Shown here in pieces: positions 48,255 through 57,696 of a DNA stretch of 64,000 nucleotides. A program made the translations under genes and the position numbers. Numbering within the stretch: position 1 is the stretch's first letter; each line of letters begins with the position of its first letter. Location of the stretch: NCBI GenBank assembly GCA_944474755.1, contig OX104112.1, forward strand, positions 52,402,774 to 52,466,773, given 5' to 3'. The notes below the pieces were generated by a model. That model was not told where the DNA came from. It searched no databases and saw only the letters and a list, made by a program, of their open reading frames with translations. This stretch comes from Limnoperna fortunei (taxonomy: Eukaryota > Mollusca > Bivalvia > Mytilida > Modiolidae).

Positions 48255-48355
48255 GATCGGGTTTTTCACCCGGTACTACGGTTTCGTAACCCAATTAAAA
48301 CTGAGGGCCGCGATATAGCTGAAAAATAGCTGAAAGTGACGTTAAACTCCATTCG
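48255..48355 (+). repeat. SINE tail fragment (plus strand)
   Basis: CCCGGTACTACGGTTTCGTA, then AAAACTGAGGGCCGCGATAT and AGCTGAAAATAGCTG-like end with GTGACGTTAAACTCC. It faces the minus-strand fragment 200 bp away. Confidence 0.75.
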
Positions 48356-48499
48356 TTCGAACAAAATCTTAAATACATTACATTGATCTATTTGCATTGT
48401 GTCGGTTTAACTCTGCCTTAACGAGGCTCAAAGATAATCAAGATATGATTTATGTTTGTTTAAATAGATCCTAATGTCATTTTCAAACTTTTCGGTGCA

Positions 48500-48690
48500 T
48501 TTCCTTGCTAATTTGCAACATTTTCAGTTCCGTATTTCAAAGGGTCGGAATCCGGTTTCCCCGGTAAAAACCACAAAAATTTGAATAAGAACTGACAATT
48601 CTTGTCAATTGGGTTTGGAGTGGAGCACACCCTGCCCAGAGTAAACAGAAATCGCAACCTCAGTTGACACGCCGTGTATATTGCGAATTA
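48500..48690 (-). repeat. SINE copy, degenerate (minus strand)
   Basis: GGTCGGAATCCGGTTTCCCC, then TGACAATTCTTGTCAATTGG, GAGCACACCCTGCCCAG and GCAACCTCAGTTGACACG run in the reverse order of the SINE body and head. Confidence 0.75.
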
Positions 48691-49011
48691 AACTGCACTT
48701 TAAACCATATATACTGGTCACAAGAAGAAACGCATAAACCTTTAGAATTTTTCAAAATGCAAATTATGTATTTTGCCAGGTGTAATGAAAGGTTCAATTT
48801 AATCATTGAATTTTGTAACATTTTAAAGTCTGTTAAATTAATTTGGCTATCTGCCAAATGAGCACAGCGGCTCTCTAAATGTGCAGATCATTCTATCGAC
48901 TTGAATTTTTGCTAATATTTTCACTTGAACTTTATGGTTAATTCAACCGATACCTTAAAGTTTATAACAAAACAAGGTTTGAAGCATATTTTTATAACGT
49001 TAAAATATTAC
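48691..49011. other. No feature recognised
   Basis: Short spacer before the Tc1 pseudogene; terminal inverted repeats of that element could not be located. Confidence 0.4.
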
Positions 49012-49940
49012 CATGGCAAGATTGGACACTGCTACTCAAAATATCGTCATCAGCCGTTTTCAGACCGAAGCATCGCAAGGTGGCACAAACTAAAAACGAA
49101 CACCAGAGCAAAATGTCCTGGCTGTGAAACAGATTCCAGCAGACTGGCTGTACTAATGACCGCCCGTGAAGTGGGTGACATCGCATAACAACTACTGATC
49201 AATATCGCTACATTCAGGTTTTTCATCTACAGAATCGAACCGTTGCCTCGACAGCCACTGCAGTCAGAATACATTGAATGAGAAGACTCATCTCGGAAAC
49301 AGTCCGCAAATGACTCAAAAATATAACATTATACCCCGAAGCCTGTATTTTGAACAGTTTTAACACTGTTACACAGACGAGAAAGAGCCCGAATGTACAA
49401 AAGATTGAGGGGATTGACATTCCGCAACAAGCGTAGAATCTTGTTAAACAACTAGTCTCCCTTTTCTGCTACAGAAACGTGATGGAAGAATCCGTGTATA
49501 CCGGTGCAGGAACGGGACTTTTCTCCACCTCCTGTGTCAAGGAGTTGAAAGCTCCGGTTGAGGTAACAGAACTGGTACATGTCCCAGGCAATATAACGGC
49601 TCAAAGGTACAGAAACGAAATTCTCCAAACCCACCTAATGTGCGTAATTTACCAACAAATGGGATGGAGTTGTTCCAACAGAACAATACCAGGCCTTACA
49701 CAGAGCGCTAAACAAGGGTCTATCTCAAGCAGAATAACATTAATGTGCTACCACAGCCATCAAATCGCCGGATTTGAATCCGACAGAGCAATTGTGGGAC
49801 CAGCTGGTAAAACGTGTGCCTACGCCACAGACCAACGATCAGCTCCACCAAGTGTTGCAACAAGAATGAGGAACAACTCCACGTAATGACGTAAGAAAAT
49901 TGTGTTGACAGCTCGAGGTGGATATACACGGTACTTAGTT
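49012..49940 (+). pseudogene. Dead Tc1-like transposase
   Basis: A transposase of the Tc1 family read across several frameshifts. It starts MARLDTATQNIVISRFQ at the ATG near 49012. It continues with DQYRYIQVFHLQNRTVAST (about 49195-49252), QKRDGRIRVYRCRNGTF (about 49474-49525), ELVHVPGNITAQRYRNEILQ (49566-49625), FQQNNTRPYTER (about 49676-49712), SPDLNPTEQLWDQLVKRV (about 49757-49812) and ends ARGGYTRY (about 49912-49936). The middle catalytic position, normally the Asp of HDNARPH, reads Asn (QNNTRPY). With at least four frameshifts and internal stops, it is inactive. Compare the separate Tc1 element at 57697-59212. Confidence 0.85.
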
Positions 49941-49950
49941 AAACGTGATT

Positions 49951-50650
49951 GGTTAAATGAGCAAGACAGAGAAGCTGGGATCGTGGGTGGTTGTGTATGC
50001 ATGTGAGTATGTCAATAGCTAAGCCACCGGACAGATTGACAGCTGTAGTGGATATGTGTAGGTACAATAGGTAGGTAAGGTAGGTAGGCAGGCAGGTAGT
50101 GAGAGTTGGCATAAAGATTCAGAAGGATAGATTGACGGGGGAGGCATTAAAAGTATACCAAAGTGTGCATATGCGTGTTTTTTACAATTGTATGTAAATA
50201 TGCATAATGTATGTTACTATTTCAATCAATTATGTTTGATACTTCGTCTAGATTTCATAAATTAGTTTCTGTCTAAATGTTTTATTCGGCGGGTTCCCGG
50301 TGATTTCTGTTCCTCATTTCTTTTACATATTTGAATATCTTATTGGTGATGAAGCTAGAGTTCTTGATTTACATTGCACTGTTTCAGACACTAAAATGAT
50401 GAAATTCCAGTTCTTGTTCTTGAGATAAATCAATATTAGAGAATTAAAGTAATTAAATCTGTAAGTAAGATCGGCTCATATGAACTTGAAGTGCATCCCA
50501 CATCCTCCCATTCATTCAATTGTACATTGAACGAATTTTCTTGAGATTGTTTCACCATGTATATTAATACATTTCTGTTCTTCTAGAGTGCTATTTTTAA
50601 ATATTATTCTTTTAAGATTAATTTTTCATTGTTATCTTTGTCAGCAAAAC
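49951..50650. other. GTAG-type simple repeat at 50062-50100; otherwise nothing recognised
   Basis: A short impure GGTAGGTAGGCAGGCAGGTA tract sits in an AT-rich spacer. Confidence 0.6.
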
Positions 50651-50651
50651 C

Positions 50652-50697
50652 GGTCCATATAATCTTATATGGACCGGTCCATAATGTATATGGACTG
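50652..50697. repeat. Paired perfect hairpin, GGTCCATATAA arms
   Basis: GGTCCATATAA-TC-TTATATGGACC is a perfect 11-bp stem with a two-base loop, followed at once by a second GGTCCATA...TATATGGAC arm pair. Unusual compactness; role unknown. Confidence 0.8.
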
Positions 50698-50893
50698 GCT
50701 GTGGATTAAATATATATTGGATTTACCCATCATGTTTTCAAAATTGACATTTGAATATGAAATGCGGACTACAATACTATAACAGATGTATCTTGTGTAT
50801 GAAGTCGTTATGAGGTTAATTGTTCCAACATAAAAGTTGCATTGGGACTGCATGTATACATGCTAACGATCCCGGAAGTTTGTTTAAAGGCTC

Positions 50894-51958
50894 TGATTGT
50901 CCAACATTGAATAATTACAGGTAAAAAGGTAACAAATTTGGACAATCAGGAAATATGTTTGTGTGACAATATGGAATTTTAAATGTTGTGCAATCAGGAA
51001 TTGCTTTTACATAAATTTTTGTGTGTTACCAAATAGTAATTAACCGTGTGTGAAGAATGATTGTTTTCTTTATTCGTTCATAATAAATTCAATGACATTT
51101 AAACACATGAGAAAAGCGTACATTAAAACAATGTCATATTTAAAGAGGGGGTCAATTAAAATATTAACATTTGTTTATGTTTCCCAAAATAGGAAAAAAA
51201 TAATTTAAAGCAGCAATTTACATGTGTACACGGGTAATAATGGTATAGATGAAAAAAATGCACAAATCAATTGTTATAATATAGACAGGATCGTGTGTCA
51301 CTCTTTGAAAGCACTTGGCAAACAATCATGACAAAATCATAAAGTAAATGTCACATTTGAAGGCACTTAGAACAGGAATAGATCACACGTAAACAGAAAG
51401 TACAGAATATATGAATGTTTGCATCACGGTGTAACAAATTACCAATCAGCTTGCAGCAGTGCTTGCATCACAGTGTAACAAATTACCAATCAGCTTGCAG
51501 CGGTGCTTGCATCACGGTGTAACAAATTACCAATCAGCTTGCAGCGGTGTTTGCATCACGGTGTAACAAATTACCAATCAGCTTGCAGCGGTGTTTGCAT
51601 CACGGTGTAACAAATTACCAATCAGCTTGCAGCGGTGCTTGCATCACGGTGTAACAAATTACCAATCCGGCTTGCATCCTGGTATCAAGTAATGACTTAT
51701 TAAAGATTATGATTTTCTATAGGAAATTATATATTAATTTATTTTATGTTCTTTATACAGGATGTTTTTCAATTAGAAATAATTAAATAAAATGTAATTA
51801 TTTTAATTAATAAGATTAATTAATGATGATTTATAATCTTTAACATAAACATTAATCAGATTGTTCTTTTAATAATTATAAACACACCAAATCACGTTGG
51901 ACAATCGGAACTTTTATGTACAATCAGAACTGTGAAATTTTAAAATGTTGGACAATCA
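50894..51958. mobile_element. Inverted-repeat (MITE-like) element carrying a minisatellite
   Basis: Perfect 15-bp terminal inverted repeats: TGATTGTCCAACATT at 50894-50908 and AATGTTGGACAATCA at 51944-51958. Subterminal copies of the GGACAATCAG word lie at about 50940, 50985 and 51898. The interior is AT-rich apart from the 44-bp minisatellite at 51418-51670. No transposase. Length about 1065 bp. Confidence 0.75.
51418..51670. repeat. 44-bp minisatellite, about 5.7 units
   Basis: Unit TTGCATCACGGTGTAACAAA then TTACCAATCAGCTTGCAGCG with a two-base join. The anchors GCATCACGGT (51421) and GCATCACAGT (51465) give exactly 44 bp. Units differ at only one or two bases, so the array is young. Confidence 0.97.
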
Positions 51959-52839
51959 CGAATTACTTATTACAATGTATTTCGTTGTTTATTAAATGAG
52001 TATTGAGCTTGTGTTTTGTGACAAACAAAAATAATTAAAGGATTAAAATGATAAAAAATTCAACAACAGCATAGTTATGTATATAGATTTATATTTTATT
52101 ATGCAAATTAATTAAAATTGTAAAATTGTGTCGCCAGCGACAGTTGTAAACAATTAAAAAAAAATCCATAGTATAAAAACGTTACCGAACGTAGGCCACG
52201 TCAACATAGTCCATCAAAACATGCTTTGTTGTATATTGACTGTTACATGGCACACATTCGGGCAGTGGTTCACCATTTAAAATACAATAATGTGTCTTTT
52301 GGTATGAGACTACACCGTATTAAAACAACTTGGTCTCTGCGACGTGTAATTCTTGAAATTCGTAAGGCGAATTAGTAGTTTGATATCATGAAGTTTATTA
52401 TGAGCTTCGAGAATCCACCCACTCTGCCATCGATAGATACATTAGACACATGTATAATAAAAATAAGGATAAAAGATACATTTTACTTGTAAAAATAAAT
52501 TTCCTAAACCTTTTTTAAAAAAAAACCTTTTCATCTTTTGCAAACCAAATTCAATATATTTCGTCGATTATCAAGAAGACCTATTCGATGCAATATAAAA
52601 ACTTCTCTTCGGTTTAAATTCTCCGAAATGCATCAAAATCCTTAATATATATAAAGGGGACATACACGGAACTTAATATAAAACCTACATTTCACTTTTT
52701 TTAAAGCCAGAACACCTACTCAAACAAACAAACCAAAAAAAAAAAAAAAAAAAAATATTAACAGAAAGAACGAAAAAAACGGCAAAAACTATTAGCTTGA
52801 AAGAGTCACACAAAAACGTTGCTAAACTGGTTCATATAG
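51959..52839. other. No gene recognised; poly-A tract at 52735-52755
   Basis: AT-rich spacer including a 21-base A run that could be the end of a retroposon, but no recognisable body precedes it. Confidence 0.5.
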
Positions 52840-53030
52840 CCTTAATTATAGTTTATTGTCATTAAGTCTGAACACTTTGATAAATTGTTAAGTATAACGT
52901 TTTGGAATTTTGATGATGAAAGCTCTACATTTTTTGTATTTTAAAGATATTTTGTTTTTGATCTCCAATGATAAGTCTTCCTAGACAAAACGTGCGTCTG
53001 GAGAGGCAAGTTTTATAATCGACATTTTAA
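52840..53030 (+). repeat. Dispersed repeat with AGACAAAACGTGCGTCTGG core
   Basis: GAAAGCTCTACATTTTTTGT, then GATAAGTCTTCCTAGACAAA and ACGTGCGTCTGGAGAGG align with 15690-15870. It lies 130 bp downstream of the TIR-BIR stop codon. Confidence 0.7.
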
Positions 53031-53156
53031 TTGTTAAAATACACGCAAAATACGTACTAATTTTCTGTCTATTCAGCTAATGTTTTGTTTGAAATACTAA
53101 GTTTATGTCACAAAGGAGTTTTAAATATTTGTTTTTGAATTAAATATAAGCACAAA

Positions 53157-54695
53157 TTAAATTGTGTCAGGTGTGAAGAGAATTCCAGGCCAATCATCTC
53201 TGTGATTGAAACTGAAGTCTTTTAAAGCAAACGTCACAATTGTTGGTTCTTGTTCCATAGCTCTTTGTGCATTTACAGACTGTACAAATTCATTGCCCCT
53301 GTTTCTAAGCAAAAATTCGCACGTCGGAGATAAAAGTGCATGTGTTACCCATAGATTAGTATTTGTATTGTTTACCACAATACATAAGCCACAATTAATA
53401 CATTCAATTACATCTTTAAAACCATTTTTATAAAAACCAGCTTCGGTACAATTCTGAATATCCGCATCCTTATTACCCGTATTCGTAGTTACCTTGTTTG
53501 AATCGTTAGATTTCTTATGATGAAAGCGCTTTGGCGGTAGACTATCTTTTGATACTATGTCTTGTATATAGGGACAAAGCGGCATATAACTTGCATGGTA
53601 CATAACTGGATCTAGATCTATAACAGACAACGGAATGTGCCATGCGCAATAAAAACACCGAACCCGGTCAGGATTTGCCATAAAAACAAATCCGGCATTA
53701 GCAAGAGAATTTAGTTTCTTTTCGTCTTTAACGATATTTTTAAGACTTTCCTTCCGTTTTTCTGGGTCTTCGTATTCCTTTAAGAAAGGTCCCTTCATTT
53801 TACTAGCCGCTTTGTTTAACAGTGCATAAATAACGCATCCAAAAATATCCTTAATAAAATTGGCATGCTTAGGTGTGTATTGCCCACTTACTGAACACAG
53901 TAATGACCACGGATTACGTTTTGAACGTGGATTCTGAGCATCCATGACACATTGTATCAGTTCTAACATGCCATTCATAAATTCGTTTTCATGTAATTTT
54001 AAGAATTCGTCATCAAAAAATTCGTCAGTAAAAGCCAAACTAACTGTTGAATTTACATCATACAAAAATCCACACGATTCACACGCGTTGGCTATTTGCA
54101 AGGCAATATGTTTATCTATATGCCTACAAAATCCTTTAAAATCTATCAGAAAGTTTTTGTTTTTTGCTGTTATTAAAACACCGTATAAATCCATTTCCAT
54201 GTGTTGCAGTAAAAGTCCTTTGGAGAAAACAGAATTGGAGGTACCCTTATTAAAGTGTAGTAAACAATATTCTGGAATTATTGTACTCAACTCGTTTTTC
54301 AAATCTGTTATCCAATTATCTTTACTAACGTTTATGGATGGTACAGTCCGGAGACGGGGCATGCCGAATTGCATTCTCCCATTATTGGTAAGAGTTATAA
54401 TTTTCACTAGAACATTGGGCTCATAACACATTATTGACAACAAGACAGTGAAATCTTTGTTTTTACACACATGTTCTGAAATAATGCACAAAACTTTCCT
54501 AGACTGCGCTGAAAGATCAACAATTGTGTCCAAAATTGATATTCCCGGAACACCATTCTCTTGTAACGAACAATATAGTATATTTTCTTTAGTTAATGCT
54601 GGTAAAACAATTGTACATGCAAGTTTGTCGTTGTCATCATATAAAACAAAAACATCGTAGGTGTTTATTTTACGTGAAATTTTACTGATAGCCAT
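53157..54695 (-). CDS. TIR domain protein with two C-terminal BIR modules (512 aa)
   Basis: Probable cytoplasmic adaptor linking TIR signalling to IAP-type control of death or immunity; the exact role is inference. Residues 12-105 form a TIR-like domain (YDVFVLYDDND, then PALTKENILYCSLQENGVPG, then RKVLCIIS). The WCxxE-like helix with the NADase Glu of SARM1-type TIRs is not visible, so a scaffold is more likely than an NADase. Residues 140-320 are an unrecognised middle region. BIR1 starts LANAGFVFMANPDRVRCFYC; its ligands are C347, C350, H367, C374. BIR2 has C432, C435, H452, C459. Both keep C-x2-C-x16-H-x6-C. No RING or CARD follows; about 50 residues end the protein. The start is the first ATG, 27 nt inside a longer frame that opens with TTG; an upstream TAG closes the frame. 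A T-rich tract ending in TAG (54749-54763, minus) could be a 3' splice site of a leader intron. A decayed relative lies at 2325-3295. Confidence 0.9.
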   Translation of the reverse strand: MAISKISRKINTYDVFVLYDDNDKLACTIVLPALTKENILYCSLQENGVPGISILDTIVDLSAQSRKVLCIISEHVCKNKDFTVLLSIMCYEPNVLVKIITLTNNGRMQFGMPRLRTVPSINVSKDNWITDLKNELSTIIPEYCLLHFNKGTSNSVFSKGLLLQHMEMDLYGVLITAKNKNFLIDFKGFCRHIDKHIALQIANACESCGFLYDVNSTVSLAFTDEFFDDEFLKLHENEFMNGMLELIQCVMDAQNPRSKRNPWSLLCSVSGQYTPKHANFIKDIFGCVIYALLNKAASKMKGPFLKEYEDPEKRKESLKNIVKDEKKLNSLANAGFVFMANPDRVRCFYCAWHIPLSVIDLDPVMYHASYMPLCPYIQDIVSKDSLPPKRFHHKKSNDSNKVTTNTGNKDADIQNCTEAGFYKNGFKDVIECINCGLCIVVNNTNTNLWVTHALLSPTCEFLLRNRGNEFVQSVNAQRAMEQEPTIVTFALKDFSFNHRDDWPGILFTPDTI

Positions 54696-54722
54696 TTCAT
54701 CTAGATTCTGGTATTGCTGCAA

Positions 54723-55027
54723 TATTATCTATAGTGACACTGTCATTTCTACAAAATAAAAAACAGATACTAGTATACTCCAAACTCGTGGATATTTGTT
54801 AATTACAGTATGCAGTGATTAAATTTAGAAACAATATCATCAATTTTTTTAAAAGGGGGGCATGCATGATACTTTAAGTAACATTTTTATGAAAACAAAA
54901 TTAATGTTATCTTAATTGATCACATAGGTGTTATTTAAATTGTGAGTGCAATATAGAATAATAATGTTTTAAACAAAACAAATTAATTTAGTTCCAGTCA
55001 AAAAGCCTTTTTACAGGACTGAACCGT
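54723..55027. promoter_or_regulatory. 5' flank of the TIR-BIR gene
   Basis: Contains the minus-strand tract TTTTTTATTTTGTAG (54749-54763), which resembles a 3' splice site, and otherwise AT-rich DNA with a G-run near 54851. No TATA or other promoter element can be assigned. Confidence 0.3.
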
Positions 55028-55505
55028 GTGAGGATTGAGGATACTGAAGGATTACTACGCTGTTGCATCCGCAGCAAGCTGGGTATTACTCATCATCTTG
55101 AATTTGGTAACGTGCATAGATTTAGAACGCCAAATAGCGATAGTAGGCGACCTTTAATAGAGGCACGATTTTTCTTTCGTCAGGACTTAGAATTCGTCTT
55201 TTGCTGCGCCGATAGGCCTTAGAGGCAGTTTCCATATGAAATTGAACAACATAGAAAGCAGCTTTACCCCATTATGAAAGAGGCAAACCTCGACAAAACA
55301 TATGTTTTAATGGTTCGAGATAAAGTATACACAGGAAGAAACTTGTTATTCCAAGTGCGACGAAAAATGACGTTAACCACCAGACTTCCCCAAAGAATCC
55401 GTCCCCAACAATAACTCCGACGAGTAAAAGACACAGACAAGGGCCGTCCCCACAACAGTCACACCAGCCGAAATTAGGGACACGGTGCAGGGGGTTCTTG
55501 AAAGT
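55028..55505 (+). pseudogene. LINE ORF1-like fragment (L1-type RRM region)
   Basis: The first frame reads RIEDTEGLLRCCIRSKLGIT and HHLEFGNVHRFRTPNSDSRR; after a stop the text continues with QFPYEIEQHRKQLYPIMKEA and RDKVYTGRNLLFQVRRK. The pattern FxxVHRxG...RPxxxRFxxxxD...YPxEIExxRKxLYPxMKEA is typical of L1-like ORF1 nucleic-acid-binding proteins of invertebrate LINEs. It lies directly upstream, in the right order, of the endonuclease and reverse transcriptase remnants of the same LINE. Confidence 0.7.
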
Positions 55506-55734
55506 TAACTTTACTTGACAATAAAACTGTATTTAACTGTAAAAGTATTGACTTTAAATGTTGTTTTTTAATAAATGATGTCTCAAAACCAGATCATTGT
55601 CACATGATTTTACTGAGATGTTGTGTAAACATGATTTACGTATTTCTTTTTAAACAAAATTAACAGATCTCAATGTTTTAAAGTTACCCAGTGATTATGA
55701 ATATGTTACAAAAACAGAAACAAAAAATTTAAAA

Positions 55735-55876
55735 GAACATCAGGTGGAATTGTGGTTTATAAAAAGCATTTAAAGCATTCTTTGAATTTTGTGCAAACTG
55801 ATAGTGAATTTGTCCTTTGCTTTCGGATATCAAAAGATATCCTATCTGTCAATGTAGATGTTCTCATCGGTTGTAG
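55735..55876 (+). pseudogene. LINE endonuclease, N-terminal half
   Basis: SGGIVVYKKHLKHSLNFVQT, then DSEFVLCFRISKDILSVNVD and VLIGC match the SGG-x-AV...W/CFxxxKxxL...IxVGC(I)YIPP region of APE-type endonucleases. The sequence breaks at IGC, and the next expected words (YIPPE) occur at about 57375, beyond the inserted foldback element. Confidence 0.7.
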
Positions 55877-55966
55877 AGTCTAAAGAAAGTACCAACCAGT
55901 AAACTTATTAAGTATCGGATCGACAAACATGACGATACATCATATTAAACAAAAAATAATATACAA

Positions 55967-57381
55967 TTCTAGAAGATTACGCAACGATACAAATGACGGT
56001 GTTTCTTGTCAAAATTAGACACAGACTGACCAACTAATGACCTTAGTCATTGAGTGTCAATATAAATAAATAATTTAAACAAATCATAACATATTGATCT
56101 TAAACTTTCTCACTCCAACTTAACCCAAATCTTTTATATTGCTTCCCCGTCCGCCAGCCGCGCACGCGCTGTTACTTGGTTTTGCACTAATATTAAAACA
56201 AGATTTTATCAAAATTGCCAAGGTGACAAATTCATTACGCCAGACGCGTGTTTCGTCTACTCAAGACTCATCAGTGGCGTTTAACTCTAAATGCTTAAAG
56301 TTTTTTTTCATTTGGAGATGGAATAATATTAGCTACAATAATGTAGCTCCTTTCTTTTTAAGGACGGAGCTACAAAGAGGTCGCAATGCTCGTGATGGAG
56401 CAAAACACTCTTGTGATTTATACATATTTTCCGCTATTTAACTGCTATTTTTGTTTAATGTATATTTTTTCCTTCTCCGCCGTGCAGTTGACATTTCTAC
56501 AATGTCTAATTAAATAATTTTAACACTTTTTTCGTAATCATGGCATTGTTGACAAAAACTGAAATTGTGGAGTGTAGAATTGTATAATCAGTGTAACAAA
56601 GAAACATGTAAAGTTAATGGTCATTTTTTTTCAAGAACAATAATACAGTGGAACATCCTGCCTCAAAAAGTAATTGAATCAGACACAGTCGACATCTTAA
56701 GAGAACAGCCTACACCAGCTGTTCTCTACACACTTATGTAATTTCAAAATAGCTCTTATTTCCTATGTACAAAGTTTTAATCACTTAATGCATCCTATTT
56801 TCACTAAATTATCTAAATATTTATCAAATTTTAAAAATATTTGTTTTATTATCTTATTTTTTGTCACGCATGCGCAACAGTATGTAATCTTCAGTATCCT
56901 GAAGTTTTACTGTAAACACAAAGAAGAAGAAGAAAAAGTATCGGTAAAAATTTGATAACAGCTAATGCAATACATCCGGAAAAATTTTGATCCGGATGAA
57001 TATTTAACCAAATCGATTCAGAAATTATGCACTTCCGGAATTCAAATTTTTACAACAATGCTATGATTACGAATAAAGTGTAAAAACAAAGAATTAGGTG
57101 TTGTAGAAATATCAGTTAAACTTTAAAGAGATTAAAAGTGTGTAGCAATTTAGAGAAACAGTTGAATAGCTTATTATATGCGTAAAACCCCCGGGTGTGT
57201 ATCACTCCCGGCTTGCTCCATTACGCATAATGGGACCTCTTTGTAGCACCGTCCATAAAAAAGGGGGTACATTATTGTAGCTAGAATACTATAAGTCAAC
57301 TGGGATCAGTCTGTGTCTATATTTTTGACAAGAAACACCGTCATTTGTATCGTTGCATACTCTTCTGGACTTGTATATACC
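55967..57381. mobile_element. Foldback (long inverted-repeat) element inserted in the LINE endonuclease
   Basis: The right arm (57205-57381) and the left arm (55967-56035 plus 56325-56412) are inverted copies: GCAACGATACAAATGACGGT and TTGTAGCTCCGTCC / AGCTACATTATTGTAGCTA-type words occur in both orientations, with only scattered changes. The left arm is split by a 290-bp block holding the AGACGCGTGTTTCGTCT repeat. The central kilobase is AT-rich with no transposase. About 90 bp between 55877 and 55967 are unassigned. A solo relative of the outer arm is at 9551-9690. Confidence 0.7.
56160..56290 (-). repeat. Dispersed repeat with AGACGCGTGTTTCGTCT core (minus strand)
   Basis: CGCCAGACGCGTGTTTCGTC, then TACTCAAGACTCATCAGTGG is the reverse of the core and flanks at 15800-15840. 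It lies within the left foldback arm and so inserted after that arm formed. Confidence 0.75.
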
Positions 57382-57694
57382 ACCAGAAATCTCAAAATAT
57401 TCAATCTTAAAGCTTTTTGTGAAGTGGAAAGCGATTAATTACAATTAACTAAATCAGAAAATTATCATGTCTCACTAGCAGGTGACTTTAACGCAAAAAC
57501 AGATATCCTATCTGATTTTATTGTACCTGATGAAACTATTGTTTAGATGCCGACTTCGACATACTTGAAAATCTGTATGACTATGAAAAACTGTTGGAAA
57601 ATGGCATACCCTTGAAGAGAGCTTCTCAATGTTCAGGTAATCCAAGTTACTACGGGAACCGACTTTAAGAATTTTTCAAAAAGAACAATATGTA
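57382..57694 (+). pseudogene. LINE endonuclease, middle part
   Basis: Begins PPEISKYSI and continues in adjoining frames to SENYHVSLAGDFNAKTDILS DFIVPDETI, containing the GDFNAxT catalytic/DNA-binding motif of APE endonucleases (about 57476-57512). It ends at RLxEFFKKNNMY just before the Tc1 insertion; the frame carries a deletion near 57540. Confidence 0.75.
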
Positions 57695-57696
57695 TA

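Noticed and set aside
51418..51670. CRISPR array
   Set aside because: The 44-bp units are contiguous and nearly identical with no unique spacers; it is a minisatellite inside an animal inverted-repeat element.
53206..54660. Three plus-strand open frames of 70-160 codons
   Set aside because: They lie antisense within the TIR-BIR coding sequence and have no domain resemblance; shadows of the real gene.
53157..54695. NAD-hydrolase activity for the TIR domain
   Set aside because: The Glu-containing helix expected after the RKVLCIIS strand is not visible, so I do not claim enzymatic activity.
54696..54722. TTG as start of the TIR-BIR protein
   Set aside because: An animal gene should start at ATG; the first in-frame ATG is at 54695, and a TAG lies just upstream of the TTG.
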